Notes: generated from the sequence alone by a model not told the origin. 64,000 nucleotides of DNA from Natrinema halophilum (GCF_013402815.2 NZ_CP058601.1:2418001-2482000); one strand, 5' to 3'. Shown: positions 9,051 through 17,137, counted from the first letter of the stretch. A program made the numbers and translations.

Positions 9051-10924
9051 GGCGCTTCGGCTTCGGCTTCGACTTCGTCGGCGTCCGGGTCGGCGTCGGG
9101 TTCCTGAGCCAGCTCGATCAGTTCATCGATCGACGAGTCGGTGAGACGGTTCCTGAGCAGCACGTCGATCGGCAACGTCGGTGCACCGTCTACGAGGTTC
9201 TCGAGCAGGAAGAGACGTTCCCTGGCGCGGGACATCCCGACGTAGAAGACGCGGCGTTCGTTGTCGGTAAGGACAGGGACGGGCGAGGTCGTCTTGGTGA
9301 ATTTCTCGCATTCGGGAATGTCCGTGGGATCGTCAACACTGGCGACCATCTGCTCGACGACCTTCTCGGTGAGGTCGGTCCCGACGAAGACGTGGTCGGC
9401 CTCTCGCCCCTTTGCTGAGTGGATGGTGCCGACGCGGACGCGGTCGGTGTCCATTCCCTGATACTCGCCGATTGCGAAGTACGACCGGACGCTCTTTTTC
9501 TGGAAGTTCGTGACTTTTCGGAGCATGTCCGACGCCGAAGCGGGGCCGGGCATGAACGGGGCATGGTCCTCGATTACGGACGCCGGAATCATGAGGTCTT
9601 CGAGATCGTCGATACCAGCGTTCTCCTGGCGGTCGTCTATTTCGTCGAAGAGAGCGTCGCGCTCGTTGGTGCCGAACGCGGACTCCTGAAGCATGTCGGC
9701 CAGCCGTCGGGCCTGCAGACCCGTTACGTCCTCCCCCTGGTCGACGGCCTCGACTGCCCGGACGTACTGGGTGAGCCGGTCAGTCCACATTCGCTGGTCC
9801 GTAAGAGAGGTGAACGGAACGCCCTCAGTGATGAACTCGTCGATGAACTGGAACATCTGATAGCGGGCTCTGAACAGCACCATGATCGTGCCGTCGCCTT
9901 CGACGAGCGTCCGCCGAACCATACGAACGACGTCGAGCATCGACGCGTTCGCGCGAGCCTCGACAGCGCCGCCTTCTTTGCGCGGCTTGAGGTCTTTGTC
10001 CTGGCGCTTCTCGATGTGGCGGATTTCCTTGTTGACCGCGTTGAGGACGTTCGACGGAAGTCGGTAGGAGTTCGGGAGAATAATGTCGTCGTCGACCTCC
10101 TCTTCGAGCAGGAGTGCAGGATCTGCACCCTGCCAGGAATAGACGACCTGGTCGTCATCACCGGCTATCAGGACCTTTTCCATGTGGGGTTTCCACTCTT
10201 CGTAGACGTCGTACTGGAGGGTGGTGATGTCCTGAAACTCGTCGATCACCAGGTAATCGACGTTCGGCAGGAGAGAGCGCTGTTTGACTCGCTCGAGCAT
10301 GTCGGCGAAGCCGATCTTGCCCTGCTCACCCTTATACGAGCGCCAGGCACGGATGGCCTCGGGAACGTCGATGCGATCGTCGTCGCTTGGCCAGGTCGGT
10401 GTGTACTTGTTGCCTTCCTGCGCGTTTGCATCGATCTCCGGGGGGAGACGCACTTCCTCGTCGTTCCACTGAAACGGGACGTCGTACCAGTCAGAGACGT
10501 CGCGACTGGTTCGCTGGAGCCACTGGCTGGTCGCGATGATCTTGTTTCCGATCGTCGTCGACCGTGCAGTCCGGCGACCGGCACCGCTGTACTCGTCTTC
10601 GTACTCGAGACCGTAGTCCTCACAGAATTCCTCCTTGTCCGATTCACCGATAACGTCGCTTCGAGAAAGATCGAGTAGTTCGTACGCTTTGGCGTGCATC
10701 GTACAGACGTTGCCTTGCAGCGCACGTGGACTTTCGTCGAGGCGGTCAGCGAGTCGTTCTCGAACTTCTTGTGCTGCCGCTCGCGTGTATGAGACAACGA
10801 GAATATCCCGAAAGGTGACGCCATCCTGGTCGAGGATATCCTCGACATGGTCGAGAAGGGCGGTCGTCTTCCCACTTCCCGGACCACCAAACAGGCGGAT
10901 GACCTTCGTGTCCGTCGTAGCCAT
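9047..10924 (-). CDS. UvrD/Rep-type superfamily 1 DNA helicase
   Basis: A 625-residue ATP-dependent DNA helicase. Walker A is LFGGPGSGKTTALL near the N-terminus, motif II is YLVIDEFQDIT, motif III is AGDDDQVVYSWQGADP, motif V is VGTIHSAKGREADHVFV and motif VI is FYVGMSRARERLFLL. These are the UvrD/PcrA/Rep signatures of 3'-5' translocases used in repair and restart. ATG at 10924 (MATTDTKVIRLFG) is preferred to the GTG at 10948 because the conserved part begins there. The C-terminal tail is a low-complexity acidic run. It overlaps the downstream M24-like gene by four bases, suggesting a conserved pair. Confidence 0.92.
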   Translation of the reverse strand: MATTDTKVIRLFGGPGSGKTTALLDHVEDILDQDGVTFRDILVVSYTRAAAQEVRERLADRLDESPRALQGNVCTMHAKAYELLDLSRSDVIGESDKEEFCEDYGLEYEDEYSGAGRRTARSTTIGNKIIATSQWLQRTSRDVSDWYDVPFQWNDEEVRLPPEIDANAQEGNKYTPTWPSDDDRIDVPEAIRAWRSYKGEQGKIGFADMLERVKQRSLLPNVDYLVIDEFQDITTLQYDVYEEWKPHMEKVLIAGDDDQVVYSWQGADPALLLEEEVDDDIILPNSYRLPSNVLNAVNKEIRHIEKRQDKDLKPRKEGGAVEARANASMLDVVRMVRRTLVEGDGTIMVLFRARYQMFQFIDEFITEGVPFTSLTDQRMWTDRLTQYVRAVEAVDQGEDVTGLQARRLADMLQESAFGTNERDALFDEIDDRQENAGIDDLEDLMIPASVIEDHAPFMPGPASASDMLRKVTNFQKKSVRSYFAIGEYQGMDTDRVRVGTIHSAKGREADHVFVGTDLTEKVVEQMVASVDDPTDIPECEKFTKTTSPVPVLTDNERRVFYVGMSRARERLFLLENLVDGAPTLPIDVLLRNRLTDSSIDELIELAQEPDADPDADEVEAEAEAP

Positions 10925-10987
10925 TGTAGCTATACAAGAGCGCGACACCCATAAGTGACGTGGGTTTTCTTCGACAAGAAAACGCGG

Positions 10988-11146
10988 TTAGGGATCCCGG
11001 GGGGAGCGGGCATCTCTCACATCGGCACCGTCGCGAATTTTGTCCTGGCAGTCCGGACAAACACGCGGGTCGTCGATGTCGCGTGGGGTGAATACCCTGG
11101 CATACGCGTCCGTAACGAATCCGCCACAATTCTGACATTCCGGCAT
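10988..11146 (-). CDS. Tiny zinc-finger protein, DUF7563-like
   Basis: A 52-residue protein reading MPECQNCGGFVTDAYARVF onward, with two CxxC pairs (residues 4/7 and 30/33: CQNC and CPDC) separated by 22 residues, a treble-clef-like zinc site, and a basic-acidic tail ending RSPRDP. This is the haloarchaeal DUF7563 type as I recall it. It is too short for most ORF callers but is fully conserved in frame from ATG 11146 to TAA 10988. It sits between the helicase and another small zinc protein. The role is unknown; nucleic-acid or protein binding is likely. Confidence 0.85.
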   Translation of the reverse strand: MPECQNCGGFVTDAYARVFTPRDIDDPRVCPDCQDKIRDGADVRDARSPRDP

Positions 11147-11308
11147 AGTTCTTCTCGATACGCGATACTCAGTAATAGATTATAATTGTGTCGAATTGCC
11201 AGTGATAAAAACGCCTCGTGAGTGCATCGGCTGGTTGGGTTACTCGACGCAATTGCCGAAAGAAAACGCGGGTATCGCTCCGTGAATCGACCTCCTGTGA
11301 CACAGTCG

Positions 11309-11494
11309 CTACGTCGCTGGTTCCCACCCGCAGACTGAACAGGAGGTTGCCGACGTATCGTGGAGTCCACCACAATCGGGGCACTGCTTCTTGTTATACT
11401 CCTGTTCCCACCCTACTTTCTCGACCGAATGACCGCGATCGGATAGGAATTGATCGATGACGTCGTCACCGGCATCCGTGGGTGAGGTTGCCAT
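11309..11494 (-). CDS. Small zinc finger protein of the HVO_0416 type
   Basis: A 61-residue protein. The first half is an acidic helix-like segment (DDVIDQFLSDRGHSVEKVGW) and the second a four-cysteine zinc ribbon with CPDCGGLH and CSVCGW. The YNKKQCPDCGGLH block is what I associate with the HVO_0416 family of haloarchaeal micro-proteins. A T-free leader and ATG at 11494 fit the family start MATSPTD. Zinc binding is confidently inferred; the biological role is not known. The 277 bases upstream carry a MITE. Confidence 0.85.
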   Translation of the reverse strand: MATSPTDAGDDVIDQFLSDRGHSVEKVGWEQEYNKKQCPDCGGLHDTSATSCSVCGWEPAT

Positions 11495-11615
11495 AAGTGT
11501 GTGAACTCATGCCACACTATTAAATCGTTGGGTCGATGAAGATGCTGCCTCCACCGGAGGCTGCGACGAGAGATGTCGATGAAGTCACATACGGGTGGTC
11601 GGAAACTGGTGACGA

Positions 11616-11729
11616 TATAGTAGCCGTTGAAACGATTTACCCACCGCTTGCATTGTTGCGACCAGCGAATACTCGCTGGTCGCGAATTCGCGAGCGGGGT
11701 GTGCAATGACGTTCCACGACTACTATAGC
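11616..11729 (+). mobile_element. MITE copy 1, upstream of ubaA
   Basis: A 114-base non-coding element bounded by terminal inverted repeats (TATAGTAGCCGTTGAA at the left; the right end reads back as TATAGTAGTCGTGGAA). It contains a perfect 11-bp hairpin at 11658-11683 (GCGACCAGCGA, loop ATAC, TCGCTGGTCGC) next to the palindrome CGCGAATTCGCG. Two further copies are at 12626 (opposite orientation, roughly 90 percent alike by eye) and 61292 (decayed). It has no coding capacity and no parent transposase is in the window. Its right end lies 43 bases before the ubaA start. Confidence 0.9.
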
Positions 11730-11771
11730 CCAACCCGCGGACTTTTCTCGGTCTCGAACCAACTGGAACCC

Positions 11772-12608
11772 ATGAGCGACTTACGCCTCGATGCGACCCA
11801 GCTTGACCGCTACTCGAGACACGTAATTATGGACGAGATCGGACCCGAGGGGCAGAAACGACTGCTCGATGGATCGGTCCTGACCGTCGGTGCGGGTGGG
11901 CTCGGCTCGCCGGCGATTCAGTACCTCGCAGCAGCCGGGATCGGCCGACTGGGGATCGTCGACGACGACGTCGTCGAGCGTTCGAACCTGCAGCGCCAGA
12001 TCGTCCACGGCGACGCCGACGTCGGCCGGCCGAAAGTCGACAGCGCAGCCGATCACGTCGCCCAGTTGAATCCGGATATCGAGGTCGAGACCTACGAGAC
12101 TCGTGTCACGCCCGACACTGTGGCGGATCTCGTGGCGGATTACGACGTGGTTCTCGATGCAAGCGACAACTTCGCGACCCGGTACCTGCTCAACGATCAC
12201 TGCGTCCTGACGGAGACGCCGCTGTCCCACGGCGCAATCTACCGGTTCGAGGGGCAGATCACGACGTTCACGAACGAACGCAGCGGAAACGAGTCGCCGC
12301 CGTGCTACCGGTGTATCTTTCCGGAAGCGCCCGAACCCGGTACTGTCCCCGACTGTGCTACCACAGGCGTTCTCGGCGTCCTCCCCGGCACCGTCGGCTG
12401 CATTCAGGCCACGGAGGTCGTCAAGTTCTTCCTCGAGAAGGGTGACCTGCTCGAGGGGCGACTTCTGATGTACGACGCGATGGACATGAGCTTCGAGGAG
12501 GTCCCGGTGCAGTCGAATCCGTCGTGCCCGGTCTGTGGCGACGACCCCGAAATCGAGTCGGTCGGGGACGTCGCCTACGAGGGGACCTGCGAGATTTCGG
12601 CGGACTGA
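11772..12608 (+). CDS. ubaA: HesA/MoeB/ThiF-family E1-like enzyme UbaA (SAMP/sulfur-carrier activation)
   Basis: A 278-residue adenylyltransferase. The ATP site is GAGGLGSPAIQYLAAAGIG, followed by DDDVVERSNLQRQ and the arginine-containing contact of the Rossmann fold; the catalytic Cys lies in PDCATTGVLGVLPG, and two CxxC pairs (CYRC and CPVC) form the structural zinc site. In Haloferax UbaA activates the ubiquitin-like SAMPs for protein conjugation and also supplies sulfur for tRNA thiolation and molybdopterin; this protein matches in length and motifs. ATG 11772 (MSDLRLDATQLDRYSRH) is used rather than the in-frame ATG at 11706, which lies inside the MITE. The gene is enclosed by two inverted MITEs. 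Confidence 0.92.
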   Translation: MSDLRLDATQLDRYSRHVIMDEIGPEGQKRLLDGSVLTVGAGGLGSPAIQYLAAAGIGRLGIVDDDVVERSNLQRQIVHGDADVGRPKVDSAADHVAQLNPDIEVETYETRVTPDTVADLVADYDVVLDASDNFATRYLLNDHCVLTETPLSHGAIYRFEGQITTFTNERSGNESPPCYRCIFPEAPEPGTVPDCATTGVLGVLPGTVGCIQATEVVKFFLEKGDLLEGRLLMYDAMDMSFEEVPVQSNPSCPVCGDDPEIESVGDVAYEGTCEISAD

Positions 12609-12625
12609 CCCCGGGGTGAGAGGAC

Positions 12626-12737
12626 TATAGTAGTCGTTGAACGTCATTGCACACCCCGCTCGCGAATTCGCGGCCAGCGAACACTCGCTGGCCGCAGTAG
12701 GTCGAGCGGTGGGTAAATCGTTTCAACGACTACTATA
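12626..12737 (-). mobile_element. MITE copy 2, downstream of ubaA, inverted to copy 1
   Basis: A 112-base element with terminal repeats TATAGTAGTCGTTGAACG and CGTTTCAACGACTACTATA. Its hairpin (12670-12695; GCGGCCAGCGA, loop ACAC, TCGCTGGCCGC) differs from copy 1 at both sides of the same base pair, so pairing is kept. Orientation is opposite to copy 1, giving a 1.1-kb unit with ubaA inside. Confidence 0.9.
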
Positions 12738-12799
12738 GCATCTCATTTTGACCGACTACTTTCGATCGGACCAGCGCGTACAGCCGTTCGATTCGCCCG

Positions 12800-13780
12800 T
12801 TAGCGGCTCGGATAGAGCCGACGGACGGTCGAGTCGACGACGGCTTTCAGTTCGAGCGCACCTGCCAGCGCGAGACAGGAGACGAACGCGGTCGTACCGA
12901 GTTTGCCGCCCGCGCCGGTCAGTGCGGGGGCGACGGCGAGAAAGACGAGACCGCACAGGAGGCCAGCACCCGCGACGTGGGCTGTCGTTTCTAATCGTTC
13001 GCCGCTCGACATGCCGACGAACGAGGCACAGAAGGCGACGGCGGCAAGGGTCGAACCCTGTCCCGTCAGGAAACCGAACAAGACCGGGAGCAGAACGACG
13101 GCACTCACCCCCACCGCAGCCGAGGCAACGACAGAACTCATCCCGCCGCGAGTGCGGAGTCCGACGGTCGCGAGCGCGGCGAGGATGGCGACGACGACGA
13201 TCGACGGAGCGAGCGATGGGGCGAGTGGACTTCCGGTAGCGTAGTCGGCACCCGTTAGAGACACCGTCACGATGCAGCCAAAGAGGGCGATCGTCCCGTA
13301 CTTACCACCGAACCCGCCGAACGATTTCGCCGTCGAGACGAACGCGAGGCCGGCGACAGTGCCCGCTATCGCAACTCCCTCAAGCGAGGGAAACACCGCC
13401 GGAGAAACCATCCCGACGAACGAACCGCAGTAGGCCGGCCCGTCGATCTGCGGGAAGCTGAGGCCGACGACCAGTCCGACGAGCGCAGAGGCAAGTATCG
13501 GACCGAAACCGAGGTTCGTGCTCAGAAGATACGTACTGACAGCCCCAATCCCGACCGTCCCGACGTCGACGACGTCGGTTCGATCGAATCCGGCCGCATC
13601 GAGGCTCGAGAGACGTCGGCGCTCCGATGCCGCAATGACGGTTCCCGTCAGAACGATGCCGAACTGAAGGGGTGCAAGCTCGGTCGGGACTGCGGGCGGT
13701 GAGCGAACTGCAGCGAGGAGCAACGTGGCGGGTGTCAACAGCAATGCGACGTACCCAGCGAACTGAACCGGACCGTACAC
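12800..13780 (-). CDS. Haloarchaeal polytopic membrane protein with internal duplication
   Basis: A 326-residue, highly hydrophobic protein with about ten membrane segments. Two related blocks are visible: YCGSFVGMVSP with AKSFGGFGGKYGTIALFGC downstream, and FCASFVGMSSG with ALTGAGGKLGTTAFVSC downstream. Each block has a SFVGM loop and a GG-K-GT loop about 50-60 residues later, suggesting a repeated half that could line a pathway. I do not recognise a named family, and no transporter signature is present. It ends close to the downstream MITE and has an SDR gene just upstream on the same strand in the opposite order (the SDR is transcribed towards higher-to-lower coordinates after it). Confidence 0.75.
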   Translation of the reverse strand: MYGPVQFAGYVALLLTPATLLLAAVRSPPAVPTELAPLQFGIVLTGTVIAASERRRLSSLDAAGFDRTDVVDVGTVGIGAVSTYLLSTNLGFGPILASALVGLVVGLSFPQIDGPAYCGSFVGMVSPAVFPSLEGVAIAGTVAGLAFVSTAKSFGGFGGKYGTIALFGCIVTVSLTGADYATGSPLAPSLAPSIVVVAILAALATVGLRTRGGMSSVVASAAVGVSAVVLLPVLFGFLTGQGSTLAAVAFCASFVGMSSGERLETTAHVAGAGLLCGLVFLAVAPALTGAGGKLGTTAFVSCLALAGALELKAVVDSTVRRLYPSR

Positions 13781-13829
13781 ACGACCGACTCTTCCGAGCG
13801 GTGCCGAGAGAGTTACGATTCGACGCTCG

Positions 13830-14615
13830 TTAGCTCCGCATGAGTCCGCCGTCGATCGGTACCTCGATCCCGTTGACGAAGCTCGAGCGTGGACTCGAGA
13901 GGAAAGCGACGACGTCGCCGAGTTCGCGGGGTTCGCCGATGCGCTTCATTGGGATGTCACTTGCTAGCGCTTCCAGTCCCGCCTCGTAGTCGGCGTAGGT
14001 ACCGCGCTCGATGCCGGCTTCGACCAGTTCCTCGATTCGAGCGGTCTCGATGGTACCCGGCAGAACCGCGTTCGCTCGGATTTCCGGCGCGAATTCCCGC
14101 GATATCGTTTTGACGAGGCCGATCACGCCTCGGCGGACGGAATTCGAGAGCAGGAGCCCGTCTACGACCTCCCGGACGGTTCGTGACGTGATACAGGTGA
14201 TCGTCCCGTTTTCGGAGGAAAGCAGCTGTTCGTACGCCTCCTCGATCGTCCAGACCACACTCATCACTAACATGTCGTAGGCCCGGTACCAGTCCTGCTC
14301 GTCCGTCTCCAGAAAGGTCGTACTTGGCGGCCCACCCGACGACGTGACGAGGTGGTCAAGCCCGCCGAAGGCAGTGACCGTTTCCCGGACGAGATGCGAG
14401 ACGTCATCCGGATCGGTCAGATCCGCTTGCACGGCGAGAACGTCGCCAGTCGCCATCTCAGCGAGGTCCTCCCGGGCCGACTCGAGTCGATCGCCGTCAC
14501 GGCCACAGATCGCAACGTTTGCGCCTTCTTCCGCCAGCGCCTGTGCGCTCGCGAAGCCGAGGCCACTCGAGGCTGCGGTTACCAGTGCACTGTTTCCGTG
14601 TAGGTCGAAGTCCAT
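13830..14615 (-). CDS. Short-chain dehydrogenase/reductase, variant lacking YxxxK
   Basis: A 261-residue Rossmann protein. The cofactor motif is present (TAASSGLGFASAQALAEEG), as are the NAG-position equivalent (VTSSGG) and the C-terminal GIEVPIDGG. Where classical SDRs have the Tyr-x-x-x-Lys pair this protein reads LSNSVRRGVIGLVKT, so both residues are replaced. A subgroup of SDRs with SN-x-VR in this place is known, but its chemistry is not established as far as I know. ATG 14615 (MDFDLHGNSALV) was chosen over an upstream ATG at 14642 because the fold starts here. Substrate unknown. Confidence 0.85.
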   Translation of the reverse strand: MDFDLHGNSALVTAASSGLGFASAQALAEEGANVAICGRDGDRLESAREDLAEMATGDVLAVQADLTDPDDVSHLVRETVTAFGGLDHLVTSSGGPPSTTFLETDEQDWYRAYDMLVMSVVWTIEEAYEQLLSSENGTITCITSRTVREVVDGLLLSNSVRRGVIGLVKTISREFAPEIRANAVLPGTIETARIEELVEAGIERGTYADYEAGLEALASDIPMKRIGEPRELGDVVAFLSSPRSSFVNGIEVPIDGGLMRS

Positions 14616-14756
14616 ACCGAAGCCGACGCAGGCAGCGTACAAATCTCTCGGGGAGTCGACAGCAGGCCGGACGCCACCGGATACCGGTCGGAGGACGCGT
14701 CGGATGGAGCCGAGAAAGCCGAAACCGGACCCGACACAGCGGTCCCCGCAACGACG

Positions 14757-15557
14757 TCAGAAGCCGCCGCCGAAAATCGTCTCGAGAACGTCCTGCAGCG
14801 AGAGGACGGCCAGAACCACCGACAGGCCGACGAGGACAATGTTGGCGACGTTCTGGCGCAGATCGCTGACGCGATTACCCATCGTCTCCTCGTCGTTAAC
14901 CGCCCAGAATAGCAGGCTGGCCGCGATCGGCAGCCCGAACACGCCGTTCCAGGCGGGGAACAGAATGATCATCTCGACGACGCTCAGGTTCAGGACAACG
15001 TGGACCAGCGGCGAGAGGCCGCTGACCAGACAGAGGGCGACAAAGACGCAGAGGGCGACAAAGACGCAGAGGGCGACAAAGACGATACGGAACGACCGAC
15101 GGGCTCGCTTGGGGTCAGGCGATCGAATCGCTTTCCCGCGGGCCTCGTGGAGGATATACGCGGGACACCACAGAATCGGACTGATGCTATTGGACGCCGC
15201 GGTCAACTCGAATCCCCAGAGGACACAGCCGATCGAGATAAACGATAGCAGCACCGTCGCACCGCGTTCACCGAGCTAGCGCCGCGTGAACTGACCGAGC
15301 GAATCGCCGAAAATGCTCACGCGAGCGCTCATGTCCTGGGCCATGATCCCGAGGAGGACCGCAAGGCCGATCAGCCACGCCATCGCGTCGCCAAACTGCA
15401 CCCCAGCGGAGCTTATGATGAAGACCGATCCGGAGCCGAAGTAGCTGGCGACCATCACGAACGCCAGCCCGAACCGCTCGAAAACGTCCGATATCGACAC
15501 GGCGAAACCGTCGAACAGTCGCCCGTAAACCGCCGATCCGGATTGAGAGTTACTCAC
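14757..15557 (-). pseudogene. Nramp-family divalent-metal transporter, decayed
   Basis: Read from 15557 the frame encodes an Nramp-like start (SYFGSGSVFIISSAGVQFG and MAQDMSARV) for 93 codons, meets TAG at 15276-15278, and continues in the same frame into LSFISIGCVLWGFELTAA. It then jumps to C-terminal Nramp-like segments (FPAWNGVFGLPIAA and AVNDEETMGN). The total is about 265 codons against roughly 400 for a working transporter, so central membrane segments appear deleted. An 18-bp unit is repeated three times in frame (VALCVF repeated). The gene is therefore non-functional or at most a fragment. It would have imported Mn, Fe or similar cations. Confidence 0.8.
15031..15084. repeat. 18-bp tandem repeat, three perfect copies
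   Basis: The unit CAGAGGGCGACAAAGACG is repeated exactly three times inside the Nramp remnant, adding VALCVF-type hexapeptides to a membrane segment. Perfect identity of the copies suggests recent slippage. Confidence 0.97.
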
Positions 15558-16018
15558 GTACGCTCACCTCCGATGGCGAGTACACGACGGGATCGACGGG
15601 AACCCAGTTTCGGGACGATACACCGATCGAACCGCAGTTCGCATCGATAGTGTCAGGTTTTCGATTCATGTATTCGATCACCGTAACACCGCGTCCGATC
15701 GTTGCTTACTCGGCGCGAAATCGTGTACCGCATCGACTATCGTTCCCGGAAAAAGCGAAAATTGTGGGATATTCTGTCCCACAGACTGGAGCGCGTGTTG
15801 AAAGGATGATTCGAGTGGGGTGCGCCCGGTTGCGAAAACCGGATTCGAAGGTCGGGCACGCGGTTGTGGAAGCGGCCAGCGGTCGGCCGTCCGTTCGCCG
15901 ACTCGAATCACGCGAGACGCTCGCCCTCTCGGTTGGACGTCAGAGAAACAGGGAACGGAACGGAGGCTGGTGGACGCAATAATCGACGTTTGACGGGTGC
16001 AGGCCGACGAAGTACCGC
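15558..16018. other. Intergenic region without a supported gene
   Basis: This 461-base stretch separates the Nramp remnant from the Tfx gene. I see no conserved frame; the short frames present are Arg/Ser-rich shadows. It holds one clear palindrome (listed separately) next to an A-rich tract at 15750-15763. Confidence 0.6.
15763..15783. promoter_or_regulatory. Palindrome TGTGGGA-N7-TCCCACA, possible operator
   Basis: Two perfect 7-base arms are separated by a 7-base spacer, right after an A/T-rich run. It lies about 205 bases upstream of the Nramp remnant start. The 7-7-7 geometry is the same as in the palindrome before the ABC exporter operon, although the sequence differs. A dimeric repressor site is a reasonable guess, no more. 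Confidence 0.45.
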
Positions 16019-16477
16019 TCACTCCTGATGGCGAACCCGAACCATCCCCTCGGATGTGACGCCGACGATCAGCGGTGATGACACTTGCCGGCCCGAGACC
16101 GCGTTTCCGGCGGCGTCGCTGATGACCTTCATCAAGTCAGGTGCGGTATGATCGACCTTGACACCGGCCTCGTCACAGGCATCGTAGACCAGTTGGGGCA
16201 CGTCGTAGAGGTCGGTCCCAGCGGGAACACGAACGCGAACCGGTGCGCGAAGTGCCTCCGCAAATGCGACCGTTTCCCGGGCTTTCGCTACGTTTTCGCG
16301 ACCGCTGGACTCGATCGACGAGACGTTCGCTCGCGAGGTTCCCAACTTGTCTGCGATATCGGCCTGAGAAACGCCGCGTTCTCGCAGCACGAGTACCTGA
16401 GCCTGTCGGTGGGTCAACACGCTGGTCTCGGCCTCGAAGCCGATCTCCTCGAGAAGTTCCTCTACCTCGTCGATCAT
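16019..16477 (-). CDS. Tfx-family DNA-binding transcriptional regulator
   Basis: A 152-residue protein. Residues about 18-60 form a helix-turn-helix of the Tfx type (LTHRQAQVLVLRERGVSQ, then DIADKLGTSRANVSSIE), followed by a linker and the Tfx C-terminal domain (about 75-150), with PVRVRVPAGTDLYDVP and a closing VGVTSEGMVRVRHQE. Tfx of Methanothermobacter binds the promoter of the molybdenum formylmethanofuran dehydrogenase operon; haloarchaea keep the family but not that pathway, so the target here is unknown. The start at ATG 16477 is the only good choice. No co-directional partner is close. Confidence 0.9.
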   Translation of the reverse strand: MIDEVEELLEEIGFEAETSVLTHRQAQVLVLRERGVSQADIADKLGTSRANVSSIESSGRENVAKARETVAFAEALRAPVRVRVPAGTDLYDVPQLVYDACDEAGVKVDHTAPDLMKVISDAAGNAVSGRQVSSPLIVGVTSEGMVRVRHQE

Positions 16478-16650
16478 AGTTCCCCCCTCCAGCCCGATAC
16501 GCAGTCTCGCGTGCGCATAGTAGTAATAGCTGCCGGTGGGATCAAAGCTTCCCCGGTCCCGGCACTGAGCGAACCCGGTATCGAGACCATCGCTGGGTCA
16601 CGCTACGGTCGCTTCGGGCGACTCGACCGCCGCCAGGAAGAGGCTTGTGC

Positions 16651-16740
16651 GGACGTTGGGAGCGATCACAACAGAACTTCGGACGTTGGGAGCGATCACA
16701 ACAGAACTTCCGACGTTGGGAGCGATCAGAACGGGGTCGT
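16651..16740. repeat. 30-bp tandem repeat, about 2.6 copies
   Basis: The unit begins GGACGTTGGGAGCGATCACA. Copies at 16651-16680 and 16681-16710 are identical; the third at 16711-16740 keeps the first 17-19 bases (one change) and then diverges. It is in the 306-base space between the Tfx gene and a small membrane-protein gene, both on the minus strand. Nothing else is recognisable there. Confidence 0.95.
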
Positions 16741-16783
16741 ACAGTCGAAACCAAGCCGAGAAAGCAGACGAGAGACGTGTCGA

Positions 16784-17137
16784 TTAGTCAGCCGAGTGGC
16801 CGGTCGCACCGCGATCGGTTTCGGTCGCCGTTCCGGTCACTGACTGGCGCGTCCGCCGGATCAAGGAGCCAACGAACCGAGCAACGTTCGCGGGGCCGTC
16901 GTGTGGACCGGGCGAGCGGTAGCAGACGATTAGCGACCACATGGTCGCGACGCCGAACGAACCGACCGCCGAGAACGACATGTCCATCGTCCCGTACGTC
17001 AGCGCATAGATCGCACCGATCGTCATCGACGGTACACTCGAGCCGAGCGGGATTCGGGCCGTTGAGTCGCGTACCGTTGGTGCGAGGAAGACGATCGAGA
17101 GGGTGCTACCGGCCAGGAATACGAGATCTTGCCACAT
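16784..17137 (-). CDS. Conserved haloarchaeal small membrane protein
   Basis: A 117-residue protein starting MWQDLVFLAGSTLSIVFLAP, with three hydrophobic segments and a basic C-terminal tail. The block ARIPLGSSVPSMTIGAIYAL followed by TMDMSFSAVGSFG is a pattern I have seen in a haloarchaeal protein of unknown function. ATG 17137 is chosen over an in-frame TTG at 17146. A T/A-rich stretch at 17165-17172 is well placed for its promoter. It is divergent from the moxR gene across 104 bases. Confidence 0.75.
   Translation of the reverse strand: MWQDLVFLAGSTLSIVFLAPTVRDSTARIPLGSSVPSMTIGAIYALTYGTMDMSFSAVGSFGVATMWSLIVCYRSPGPHDGPANVARFVGSLIRRTRQSVTGTATETDRGATGHSAD

Noticed and set aside
9419-10678. 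Long plus-strand frame (419 codons) opposite the helicase gene
   Set aside because: It is the antisense shadow of a gene with clear helicase motifs; GC-rich codon bias keeps the opposite frame open.
11616-12737. Composite transposon carrying ubaA
   Set aside because: No transposase and no convincing outer target duplication; two independent MITE insertions remain the simpler explanation, so it is reported only as a finding to test.
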